NCBI GenBank assembly: GCA_024809215.1
Contig: JANUBW010000003.1
Span: forward strand, 620,001 to 684,000
Source: Niastella sp. OAS944
GTDB lineage: Bacteria > Bacteroidota > Bacteroidia > Chitinophagales > Chitinophagaceae
Reading direction: 5' to 3'
DNA length: 64,000 nucleotides
Shown: in pieces, positions 51,883 through 60,391 of the stretch
Layout of the letters: each line of letters starts with the position of its first letter
Position numbering within the stretch: position 1 is the stretch's first letter
The notes under the pieces: model-generated
Told to the model about the DNA's origin: nothing
The model's database searches: none
What the model saw: only the letters and a program-made list of their open reading frames with translations
Made by a program: the position numbers and the translations under genes

Positions 51883-54800
51883 TCAACGCAACATCGTTAA
51901 AACAACAGTCGTTCCCGTATTAATTTCCGATTTCAACGTGAGTTTGGCATTAATGGTCCCGGCGCGGCGGCGCATTTCGCTCAGTCCTCTCGAAAGTTCC
52001 ACCAACTCTACATTAAATCCCTTACCATCATCGCGAATACACAATGTGATGGTAGGGTTTTTATATTGCAGGTTCACCTCAATATATTTTGCCTGCGCAT
52101 GACGGGCAGCATTGTTTACCGCTTCTTTAAAAATACTCAGCATTTCATACCGCGTTTCCATTTTCAACCGCAGATCTTTCGCCTGCTCATCAACCTGAAA
52201 AATGATCGACGGCGAATACATACTCTCCATTTCCGCAGCATAATTTTTCATTCTGTCAATGGTATGTTGCAACGAATCATTATCGGGGTTAATGCTCCAA
52301 ACCATATCATACATTGCCTGCACCATGCGGTTGCTGCTGTCGCTGATCTGGTTTATATATTCTTTCGTTCTACCGGTATCGCTATCAATTTTTGTTTTGG
52401 CCAGCTCACTGGTAATATTAATGCTGCTGAGCGAATTGCCCATATCTTCGGTAAGGCTGGTAGCAATACGATTGCGAACGCTTTCGGTAGCTTTAATTTT
52501 TTGCATTCGCAATTTGTCGACCCACAGAAAAATACCTACACCTACAAATATGATGAGCCCAAAGAACCACCAGGTTTGCCAGTAACGTGGTTTTACTTTT
52601 ATTATAAGCGTGGTTATATTTTTTGCCGGCTTTCCATCACCACCTTCTGTTAATGCCTTAAAAGTATAAGTGCCTGTTGGCAAATAGGGGTATACGGCCT
52701 GATTGGTAACATCGGCATGTACCCAATCTTTATCAATGCCTTCGAGTTTGTATTTAAGAATTGAATTGCACCCGTATAATAAATACGAAAGCTCAATGGT
52801 AATAGAGTTTTCGGTAGGGCCAAGCTCAATGCGTTTCAAATTGAGCAATGAATCAACTGCTACCGGTTTGTTCAGGATCTTAAAACCAGAAATAGAAACA
52901 TCGGGTAAAGAGTCTGACGCTATAATTTTTTCGGGAGTAAAAGCAATGAAATGATTGCTGCTGCCAAAGACCATACGGCCATTAGGCAAAACAGCCGATG
53001 CATTATTAGTGAAGTGATCGTTGGTAATGCCCTCAATGCGATCGAAAAGCATGAACACCCGAAGATAGTTGGGGTTAAGTTTGAACATGCCCGAGCTTAG
53101 CGTTACCCAAATATTGCCGCTTCTGTCTTTTTGAATGGCAGCTACCTCATCGGGTAAATTGTAGGGCGTAAGTATTTTCTTAATTGTTTGTTTAACGGGA
53201 TTGTACATATTTAATCCGCCCCCGCCAATGAAAATGGTGGTATCGTTAAAAATGCAAAACGAAGAAGCATACATGCTTTGCAGCCGTTGCTGCGGCGGAC
53301 CTTCCATTGTAAAATGCTGAATGGGCCTGCTGCTTCTGGTATCAATAATATAAACGCCATTGGCGCTTGTAGCTACCAGCAGGTTACCGTTTTTGTCGAG
53401 GGTAAGCGCATGAATGGTACGATCATCAACTGTTGTTATTTTCTCAACATTCTTTGTGAAATTATATTCCGTTCCGGTTTTGGTGTATTTAAATAAGCCA
53501 CGGGTATGCGTGCCTATCCACAGGTTGCCATATTTATCCTCGGCAAGTTGCCGCACGGTCGATTTTTCAATTGCCGGAATATCATAATAAACGGCGCTTT
53601 GCGTTTGCCGGTTGTATTTGTATAACCCCCCCGGTTGTGTACCCATCCATACTATATTGCTATCATTGCTTTGCAGCATGTTCCATACCGATATGGCATT
53701 GTTTTCAACAATACCTTTTATCTTAAGCGGTATGTTGTTAAAAGAAGAGTCGAAACGGTAAATGCCGTTGCCCCAGGCGCCCATCAGAAGGGTGTTATTA
53801 TTATCGGAAATAAAACTTAAGGGCGGACCTTCACCGGTTTTATGCGTTGCGCGGTTTATGTGGTGAACGTTGGTAAAAAATTCGCGACTGGGATTGAACC
53901 TGAACAACCCGTTATTATTGGTAGCTACCCATAGATTTTCTTCCCCATCTTCATACAAATCGTGTACGGTTTCAAAAGCAATGCTTTGATCGTTGGTGTA
54001 GCCATTGTGCACCAGTTGAAATTTGTTTTCTTTTTCAAGATAGCTGGCAAAAATTTTTCCGCCCTTTATCCATACCGTACCATTCTTTTGCTCTATCATA
54101 CCACTGGGTTCGTGGTATTCTTTTATCAGGGGAAAAAAGCTATAGTTTTTTAAAACGGTAGTATTGCTGGCCAGGTTATAACAGTAAAAAGAAGGGCACC
54201 CTAATGTAGGCGGCCAGGTAATAAGCCAAAGGCGATGTTTTGAATCGAGCAGCATAGGTCCGCCATAAGTAAGGCGACCAAATTGTTCTATTACCGGTTC
54301 GTTTTCCACAGTGTGACCTGCATAACTCAACTTGTTAGTATGGCTGTTGAAAACTACCAGTCCGCTGTCGGTGCCAATATAATATTTACCGGTTTGTGCA
54401 TCTTCGCAAAAACCAAGTATAGGCCATTTGGGCGGCAATGGTATCAAATGACTGGCCGGAACAAATGTGTTTTCCTTTTCATTATAAACAAGCAATTCTG
54501 TTCTAAAACAAAGAAGGTAAATATTGCCGCGACTATCGGTAAAAAATCTTTTATCGGCCTGAAGCGAATTCTTTTTGGTGTAAGCGATGGCTACCGGTTT
54601 ATACTTAAACTTTCTGGTATCGAAAGTGCCTACATTGCCAGCTGCTGTAATTAACCACAGATTATCTTTTTTATCGCGAAAGAGGTGATTGATGTTGTTA
54701 TCGGGAATGCTGGCAGAGTCGGAGCTTTTATGACGGAATGTAAGAAAACGGGTACCATCAAACCGTTGTAAGCCTATTACAGAACCTACCCACAAATAAC

Positions 54801-54972
54801 CGGCTTTATCTTGCTGTACGGCTTTTATTTCATGACCAGCCAGTCCTTTATCGGTTGAATAATGTGAAAATGCATATTGCCTTTCATCCTGCGACAGACA
54901 AACCAGACTACATACACATAAAAATGCAATGATTAGAAATATACGATGCACAAAAAAGTAATGAATTCTCAA
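51883..54972 (-). CDS. Two-component propeller sensor with degenerate H-box
   Basis: A 1029-residue protein: signal peptide (1-27), about 650 residues of beta-propeller repeats (GYLWVGSVIGLQRFDG, NLWVATNNNGLFRFN, NLWIGTHTRGLFKY), a Y_Y_Y domain (about 700-770), one membrane helix (about 800-822) and a HisKA_3/HATPase kinase part. In the H-box the expected R-x-x-x-L-H-D-D-x-G reads RIATSLTEDMG, with Thr841 (codon at 52450-52452) in place of His. The N-box NNAARHA and DDGKGF are intact. No receiver or AraC domain follows. It is convergent with the LytS/LytR pair. Confidence 0.9.
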   Translation of the reverse strand: MRIHYFFVHRIFLIIAFLCVCSLVCLSQDERQYAFSHYSTDKGLAGHEIKAVQQDKAGYLWVGSVIGLQRFDGTRFLTFRHKSSDSASIPDNNINHLFRDKKDNLWLITAAGNVGTFDTRKFKYKPVAIAYTKKNSLQADKRFFTDSRGNIYLLCFRTELLVYNEKENTFVPASHLIPLPPKWPILGFCEDAQTGKYYIGTDSGLVVFNSHTNKLSYAGHTVENEPVIEQFGRLTYGGPMLLDSKHRLWLITWPPTLGCPSFYCYNLASNTTVLKNYSFFPLIKEYHEPSGMIEQKNGTVWIKGGKIFASYLEKENKFQLVHNGYTNDQSIAFETVHDLYEDGEENLWVATNNNGLFRFNPSREFFTNVHHINRATHKTGEGPPLSFISDNNNTLLMGAWGNGIYRFDSSFNNIPLKIKGIVENNAISVWNMLQSNDSNIVWMGTQPGGLYKYNRQTQSAVYYDIPAIEKSTVRQLAEDKYGNLWIGTHTRGLFKYTKTGTEYNFTKNVEKITTVDDRTIHALTLDKNGNLLVATSANGVYIIDTRSSRPIQHFTMEGPPQQRLQSMYASSFCIFNDTTIFIGGGGLNMYNPVKQTIKKILTPYNLPDEVAAIQKDRSGNIWVTLSSGMFKLNPNYLRVFMLFDRIEGITNDHFTNNASAVLPNGRMVFGSSNHFIAFTPEKIIASDSLPDVSISGFKILNKPVAVDSLLNLKRIELGPTENSITIELSYLLYGCNSILKYKLEGIDKDWVHADVTNQAVYPYLPTGTYTFKALTEGGDGKPAKNITTLIIKVKPRYWQTWWFFGLIIFVGVGIFLWVDKLRMQKIKATESVRNRIATSLTEDMGNSLSSINITSELAKTKIDSDTGRTKEYINQISDSSNRMVQAMYDMVWSINPDNDSLQHTIDRMKNYAAEMESMYSPSIIFQVDEQAKDLRLKMETRYEMLSIFKEAVNNAARHAQAKYIEVNLQYKNPTITLCIRDDGKGFNVELVELSRGLSEMRRRAGTINAKLTLKSEINTGTTVVLTMLR

Positions 54973-55192
54973 ATATAATCTTTTGACCCGCTTAAATGTG
55001 GATTTGTAATGATGAATTGTTGATAACGGGGCTGAACCGGTAAAAACCGGTTATGAATTGAAAGGGGCCATGTTCCGGCGGCGGCAGTTCATACAAAATC
55101 AATAACAACTCATGCACAGCGGGCCTTTGCGCTGCTTGTCTTTGAACCATTTTTACAGGGTCATTAAACGCTAACAAAGAAAAATTACAACC

Positions 55193-56566
55193 ATGAAACT
55201 TATCAAAAGCAACCGGTCGCTGGAAGGAAAGAAGATCTTATTTGCCAACTTTCCGGCCGACGGCCACTTTAACCCGTTAACCGGATTAGCTGTTTACTTA
55301 CAGCAATCGGGTGCGGATGTGCGATGGTATGGTTCACGGGAGTATACCAATAAAATAAAGAAGCTGGATATACCGCATTATCCTTTTCAAAAGGCGCTTG
55401 AGCTTACCGCCAACAATATGGAAGAACTTTTTGCAGAACGAAAAGAAATGAAAGGTGCGCTTAAAAAACTGAATTGGGATATACAAAATATGTTCATTCT
55501 GCGGGCAGACGAATATTATACAGATATATTGGATATATACACAGAATTTCCGTTCGATGTGTTGATATGTGATAATGCTTTTACCGCCATTCCTTTTGTT
55601 ACCGATAAAATGCAAATTCCGGTAGTGGCCATTGGTGTATTGCCGCTTACAGAAACTTCAAAAGACCTGCCGCCCGCGGGTTTGGGAATGACGCCCTCCA
55701 ACACTTTACCTGGTAAGTTGAAACAATCACTATTACGATTTCTTACCAAACAGGTATTGTTTAAAAGATCGAACAGGTTGCTATATGATATTATGGATAA
55801 GTACGGCATGGAGCATCACAACTATTCTGTATTTGATTTAGGTATAAAAAAAGCATCGTTGTTATTGCAAAGCGGAACGCCATCGTTTGAATATAAGCGC
55901 AGTGATCTTGGAAAGAACATCAGGTTTATTGGACCGCTGTTACCTTATTCAGGTAAAAAACAACATGTGGCCTGGTTCGATGAGCGATTGATGCAGTATA
56001 GAAAAATTGTGTTGATAACACAGGGCACTGTGGAAAAAGATGTGACAAAACTAATTGTTCCCACGCTTGAAGCATTTAAAAATAGCGATACGCTGGTGAT
56101 ATGCACAACGGGTGGTTCGCAAACCAAAGAATTACAGGCGGCTTATCCACAACGCAACTTAATAATTGAAGATTTTATACCCTTTAATGAGGTAATGCCC
56201 TACGCCCATGCCTATATAACCAATGGCGGTTATGGTGGTGTTATGTTAGGAATAGAAAATGAACTGCCATTGGTTGTTGCCGGCGTGCATGAAGGTAAAA
56301 ATGAGATCTGCGCAAGGGTAGGTTATTTTAATTTGGGTATAAACCTTAAAACCGAACGCCCTAACCCCGCGCAGGTGCGCCAGGCTGTTGATAAAGTTAC
56401 CGGTAATGCCCTGTACAAAAAGAATGTTATTAAGCTTAGCCAGGAGTTTGCGCGTTATAAACCAAATGAACTGGTGGCAAAATATGTGGCCGATTTACTG
56501 GAGCCTGCGCAAGAAATTCACAATACAAAATACAAACCTGTTAATAACCTGGTGGCAATACGATAA
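55193..56566 (+). CDS. Glycosyltransferase family 1 (UGT/MGT-like)
   Basis: A 457-residue GT-B enzyme. FANFPADGHFNPLTGLAVYL at the N-terminus is the acceptor-side motif of MGT-like enzymes, and IEDFIPFNEVMPYAHAYITNGGYGGVMLGIENELPLVV in the C-terminal half is a variant of the nucleotide-sugar signature. Members glycosylate lipids, macrolides or carotenoids. The acceptor is unknown. It is followed by a hemerythrin gene 14 bases later, so the two are probably co-transcribed. Confidence 0.88.
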   Translation: MKLIKSNRSLEGKKILFANFPADGHFNPLTGLAVYLQQSGADVRWYGSREYTNKIKKLDIPHYPFQKALELTANNMEELFAERKEMKGALKKLNWDIQNMFILRADEYYTDILDIYTEFPFDVLICDNAFTAIPFVTDKMQIPVVAIGVLPLTETSKDLPPAGLGMTPSNTLPGKLKQSLLRFLTKQVLFKRSNRLLYDIMDKYGMEHHNYSVFDLGIKKASLLLQSGTPSFEYKRSDLGKNIRFIGPLLPYSGKKQHVAWFDERLMQYRKIVLITQGTVEKDVTKLIVPTLEAFKNSDTLVICTTGGSQTKELQAAYPQRNLIIEDFIPFNEVMPYAHAYITNGGYGGVMLGIENELPLVVAGVHEGKNEICARVGYFNLGINLKTERPNPAQVRQAVDKVTGNALYKKNVIKLSQEFARYKPNELVAKYVADLLEPAQEIHNTKYKPVNNLVAIR

Positions 56567-56580
56567 ACAACAATTTACAT

Positions 56581-57258
56581 ATGCGTTACAACATTTTTAA
56601 TCACATTCACAAAGCCCTGCGTGCCCTTTTGTACGAAACAGGCAGCCTTTTACAACAAACCGATTTTACCGATGCCGATGAATCGGAAGTTGCGTTGAAA
56701 AAAGTACACGAGATAGCCGACTTATTTGATAAGCATGCATTGCATGAAGATACTTACGTGTTGCCGGCCATAGCAAAGTATGATGCTGCCCTTGTACATT
56801 CTTTTGAGCAGGAGCATGAAGAAGATATAGCTATGGCGCAACGGTTAAAGGGTTTATTGAATGCTTTTAACAATGCCGTTTCATCTGCAGAACGTATAGA
56901 TGCAGGTAATGCCATACATACAGCCTATGTTGAGTTTATGGCATTTAATTTAAGTCATATGGCCCGTGAAGAACGTATACTCAACATTGCCTTATGGAAA
57001 CATTATACCGATGTGGAGATCATGGATATCAACAACACCATTGTAGCCAATATTCCATTTGCTGAATTACAGGCTACCAGTGTTTATATGATCAGGAGCC
57101 TTAATAACGAAGAGATCATTACGTGGTTAAAACATGTGCGTAGCACAGCACCGGAACCGGCTTTTCAAACATTATATATGATTGCAAGCGATGAGTTACC
57201 ACCCATACGCTGGCAGAAAGTGAAAGGTGCACTTGAAAAACAAATGGCAACTGTGTAA
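56581..57258 (+). CDS. Hemerythrin-like HHE domain protein
   Basis: A 225-residue helical protein. The metal ligands of HHE domains are present in the usual order: NHIHKALR near residue 7, KHALHEDTYVLP near 57, EQEHEED near 80 and LSHMAREER near 124. A C-terminal extension of about 80 residues follows (FQTLYMIASDELPPIRW). Such proteins bind oxygen, NO or iron and can protect iron-sulfur enzymes. It follows the glycosyltransferase gene and ends at a terminator. Confidence 0.88.
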   Translation: MRYNIFNHIHKALRALLYETGSLLQQTDFTDADESEVALKKVHEIADLFDKHALHEDTYVLPAIAKYDAALVHSFEQEHEEDIAMAQRLKGLLNAFNNAVSSAERIDAGNAIHTAYVEFMAFNLSHMAREERILNIALWKHYTDVEIMDINNTIVANIPFAELQATSVYMIRSLNNEEIITWLKHVRSTAPEPAFQTLYMIASDELPPIRWQKVKGALEKQMATV

Positions 57259-57266
57259 CTAAGAAG

Positions 57267-57292
57267 GGCGGCAAGAAATTGCCGCCTTTTTT
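57267..57292 (+). terminator. Terminator of the glycosyltransferase-hemerythrin operon
   Basis: GGCGGCAA and TTGCCGCC form an 8-bp stem with a GAAA tetraloop, followed by TTTTTT. Confidence 0.9.
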
Positions 57293-57316
57293 GTGGAAAA
57301 AGTATCACAGTTATAG

Positions 57317-57589
57317 CTATCAATAATGCAAAGGTGCCTATCATAAACGCATAGGTAGCTATAAATGACGTAAAGATGCTTATCAATGGCGCATTGATAG
57401 CTATCGATAAAGTAACGATGCCTGTCAATGACGCATAAATAGCTTTCGGGAACGTAAAGAAGGCTATAAATAACGCATAGGTTACTATCAATGACGCAAA
57501 GATGGCAATCCACAACGCATTGGTAGCTGTCAATGACGCAAAGATGGCCATCAATAACGCATGGATGGCTATAAATGGCGCAAAGATGA
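57317..57589. repeat. 13-copy tandem repeat with exact 21-bp period
   Basis: Consensus on the plus strand is about CTATCAATGACGCAAAGATGG. Thirteen units run from 57317 to 57589 without a single insertion or deletion, while individual units differ at several positions; a partial unit follows. The conserved core is AACGCA/GACGCA in most units. Because 21 is a multiple of three, two minus-strand frames stay open and encode heptad repeats, but both cross the upstream terminator and the hemerythrin gene, so a protein is unlikely. Confidence 0.85.
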
Positions 57590-58125
57590 CCATAATGAAT
57601 TCAAAAAAAGATGTTTTTTCTACATGAATAACGGCAAAATCTTGACGACCATCAGTATTTGCAAGTGTATTACATGCGCAAAGGGTAACTATTTGCGTCA
57701 TTTTACAATCATTTAGGGTAGCAAATAGCGTTATAAAATACCGGTATCCGAACAGGACACTAAGTAGTTACCTATAAAAATGTTGCCAAGTGTTGCCAAG
57801 TGTTGCCAAAATTTGGAAATCGCCTGGCGGCCACCGTATATTCGAATTGTCAATTGATAGCCGGTATAACAAGTACACAAAGAATTCTAAGACATGTCTG
57901 CTAATTAGCAAAGTACTAATCTCCGTTCCGTGAAAACAGAATTGTTGCATTCCGGTTTTTCTGTTTTACTATGATCTTATGGTAGTAGTATAAAGGATCC
58001 TGCAGAAGCGCAGGAATCGCAGCCATTCGTGTGCCTTACCTATTCTTTATTGGCCAATTATCTGGTTATGGTCCTGTTTAAGTAGCGCGTTTGAAACCTT
58101 TTTTTTCACAGTTTAAATTCATTTT
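57590..58125. other. Intergenic region downstream of the 21-bp repeats
   Basis: No supported ORF. A three-copy 10-bp repeat (TGTTGCCAAG, 57780-57809) lies in the middle. The promoter for the following gene is not obvious. Confidence 0.45.
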
Positions 58126-58734
58126 ATGAGTCGTATAGTTTTTCCATTTAAGAACAGCCGTGATGCCGAAGTAGCAAAAGCGGCAAACCGCATAATAAGC
58201 AACGTAAAAGGCAATTCATTTTTTCCCGATACGTCATTAGTTCAGGAACTTGAAAAAAGAACATCAAAATTTCAGGTTTCAATGAACAATGCTGCAGACG
58301 GAAGCAGAACTTTAATAGCGGTTAGAAAAGAAGATCGAAGATCTTTGATCGATATTATGGTTCAGCTGGGCTTTTACGTAATGCAGGTAAGTAACGGAGA
58401 CCGCGTAAAAATGTTAAGCAGCGGCTTCGATCTGGCTAAAGAAAATGGGGGCGCCAGATTGTTAGCAACCATTCAAAGCATGGTTGTAACAAATGGAAAC
58501 CCCGGTGAAGCTAATATATTGGTGAACTCGGTAAAAGGCGCCCGCGCATATGTTCATCAGTATTCGGCAGATCCGCCATCGGAAACAACGGTTTGGGTGA
58601 GCGAAACAACCGCTCATCGAAAGCACACCATTACTGGGTTGAAACCGTTGGTTACCTATTGGTTCAGGGTAATTGCCATTGGACTAAACGGCCAATCGGT
58701 GATCTCTGAAGTTATAAGCAGAGTAATTCTGTAA
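58126..58734 (+). CDS. Hypothetical protein with fibronectin type III-like C-terminus
   Basis: A 202-residue protein without signal peptide. The N-terminal half is helical and basic (KNSRDAEVAKAANRIISN, RKEDRRSLIDIMVQLGFYVMQ). Residues about 118-202 fit a fibronectin type III fold: NPGEANILVNSVKGARAYVHQYS, HTITGLKPLVTYWFRVIAIG. Proteins of about this size and layout occur repeatedly in Bacteroidota genomes, with unknown role. The gene stands alone and ends at a bidirectional terminator. Confidence 0.75.
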   Translation: MSRIVFPFKNSRDAEVAKAANRIISNVKGNSFFPDTSLVQELEKRTSKFQVSMNNAADGSRTLIAVRKEDRRSLIDIMVQLGFYVMQVSNGDRVKMLSSGFDLAKENGGARLLATIQSMVVTNGNPGEANILVNSVKGARAYVHQYSADPPSETTVWVSETTAHRKHTITGLKPLVTYWFRVIAIGLNGQSVISEVISRVIL

Positions 58735-58786
58735 TGCATCATAAGGCAAGAAAGAAGTTTGCCTAACATGAGCATTATAAACGCTA

Positions 58787-58824
58787 AAAAGTTGACGAGT
58801 TAACCAGTTAACTCGTCAACTTTT
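58787..58824. terminator. Bidirectional terminator, perfect 18-bp inverted repeat
   Basis: AAAAGTTGACGAGTTAAC and its exact reverse complement are separated by two bases, with T runs at both outer ends. It lies between two converging genes. A partial match (GTTAACTCGTCAACTTGTTAAC) occurs near 22223-22244 after ppiD. Confidence 0.8.
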
Positions 58825-58843
58825 CACTTAGGTGTAAAGCACT

Positions 58844-60127
58844 TTATTTAATTACTTTCATTTCAATCCTTCTATTCGCCGCTTTCCCTTCTTTAGTTTT
58901 ATTATCCGCTACGGGTTCGGCTTCTCCCTTTCCATCGGTTTCAATTCTTGTTGCATCAATACCATATTCATTTACCAATGCTGTTTTTACTGCTTCTGAT
59001 CTTTTTTGTGAAAGCGCCAGGTTGTCTTTATCGTTCCCGTCGCTATCGGTATGACCGAAGATCTTTATCCGCACATCTTTATACTCTTTTAAAATATTGG
59101 CCACTTCTTTTATAGTTCCAAACGATTCGGGTTTTAACGTGGCTGCATTTACATCGAATAAAATAGAAGTAGTGCTGAATTTGCCTTCATCTATAAGTTT
59201 ATGGCGGGTATCGGGTAAACCTTTGGCCATTTTAATATTGCTTACATAAATACCATACTGACTGTCGTTATAATTGGTAGAATGTGCCCGTATTTGCAAC
59301 TGGTTTATACCATAATTGGTAGGAACGCCCTTAGGAATGTCGAATATTTTTACTTCATTTGCCCACATACGATAACGTTCTTTTTGCACTTGTATAGCTA
59401 TATGCACCGGTTTGCCATACCATTGTTCAAGCTCGGGCAATCCTTTTGGTTCGCCGGTAAAAAAGCTTTGTCCATCAACATATGATTTAAGCACCGCTTT
59501 TGTACTTTTAAACTCACCCGGACTAAACAAAGCAGTTACTGCACCGTATTTGTTATAGTCTTTCAGAAATGTATTGTCGGTAGTAGTTTCTGTACCAGAT
59601 GAAAAAAGGCCAAAAGAAACCTGTGGATACATCCAGCCATTGTTCTTTAATTGCAGAATTATATCGAATTCTATAGTATAGTTCTCGCTGAACTCAGTTT
59701 TGTTTGCGGTAAGATATGTGAAGGGGCTATGCACACGTAACCATTTACCGGGATATTTATCGAGGGTAGTTATTTCGCCTGTGCCGTTTGTGTTCCAGCC
59801 AATGGGTAATTCGCCCATGGCTTCGTTTTCAAAGTTTTCGTAGTAGAATATTTTTTCACCGGCAATGAAATCATATTTCCCGGTGCTTTTTAAAACCGGT
59901 TCTTCTGCAGTTGCAGCAGTACTGCTTTTGCTGGTATTTGAAGAAGAGGAAGAGTTGGAAACTGTTTTTCCTTCTGCTTTATCAAGTTCTTTATCAATGG
60001 CCCTATCAACTCGTTGATCAACCCGTTGGTTTACTTTGTTTTTAACTTTGTTCATCAGCCCGCCTAATTGGGCCGAACCGGCAAATGGTATAGCGGCCAA
60101 CAGGGCAGCCACGGCAATATTTTTCAT
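58844..60127 (-). CDS. OmpA-family outer membrane / cell wall protein
   Basis: A 427-residue exported protein (signal peptide about 1-19). A charged heptad region (KVKNKVNQRVDQRVDRAIDKELDK) and a Ser/Thr-rich linker (about 55-75) precede a lectin-like beta domain (about 85-300). The C-terminal 110 residues form an OmpA domain with peptidoglycan-binding residues in FGHTDSDGNDKDNLALSQKRSEAVK and NRRIEMKV. It should link the outer membrane or periplasm to the cell wall. There are no beta-barrel features at the N-terminus. Confidence 0.9.
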   Translation of the reverse strand: MKNIAVAALLAAIPFAGSAQLGGLMNKVKNKVNQRVDQRVDRAIDKELDKAEGKTVSNSSSSSNTSKSSTAATAEEPVLKSTGKYDFIAGEKIFYYENFENEAMGELPIGWNTNGTGEITTLDKYPGKWLRVHSPFTYLTANKTEFSENYTIEFDIILQLKNNGWMYPQVSFGLFSSGTETTTDNTFLKDYNKYGAVTALFSPGEFKSTKAVLKSYVDGQSFFTGEPKGLPELEQWYGKPVHIAIQVQKERYRMWANEVKIFDIPKGVPTNYGINQLQIRAHSTNYNDSQYGIYVSNIKMAKGLPDTRHKLIDEGKFSTTSILFDVNAATLKPESFGTIKEVANILKEYKDVRIKIFGHTDSDGNDKDNLALSQKRSEAVKTALVNEYGIDATRIETDGKGEAEPVADNKTKEGKAANRRIEMKVIK

Positions 60128-60221
60128 GTTATACTTTTGATAACAAAACTAAGCTGCTATAAAAACCGTGACGAGGTAAAGGTGAGTGAACTGCGGAAAA
60201 GTGTGCTTGAAGTGGAAATCC

Positions 60222-60391
60222 CAAATCACTAGATCCAAGAACCAAATAAATTCCAAAACTCAAATTCCAAGCTCCAATCCAAAACCCTGTAAATAGCACA
60301 GTTGAGATTTTGTATTTCTTCTTTGGTTCTTGTGATTTGTTATTTGGTATTTTTTATTTGGATCTTGTGATTTGGTTCTTGGAATTTATTT
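60222..60391. repeat. Dispersed AT-rich intergenic repeat (TTGGTTCTTG motif)
   Basis: TTTGGTTCTTGTGATTTG, ATTTGGATCTTGTGATTTGG and TTGGTTCTTGGAATTTATTT occur at 60300-60395, with inverted versions (CCAAGAACCAAATAAATTCC) at 60232-60280. The same wording occurs after the cyd terminator (ATTTGGATCTTGAGATTTGG, about 25666-25700) and inverted upstream near 25430-25500. The inverted arrangement allows a long hairpin. Confidence 0.6.

Noticed and set aside
57317-57589. CRISPR array
   Set aside because: The 21-bp units are contiguous with no spacers, and no cas gene is near.
57165-57701. 178-codon minus-strand ORF with hydrophobic heptad repeats over the 21-bp array
   Set aside because: It overlaps the end of the hemerythrin gene and a strong terminator, and its openness is explained by the stop-free 21-bp repeat.
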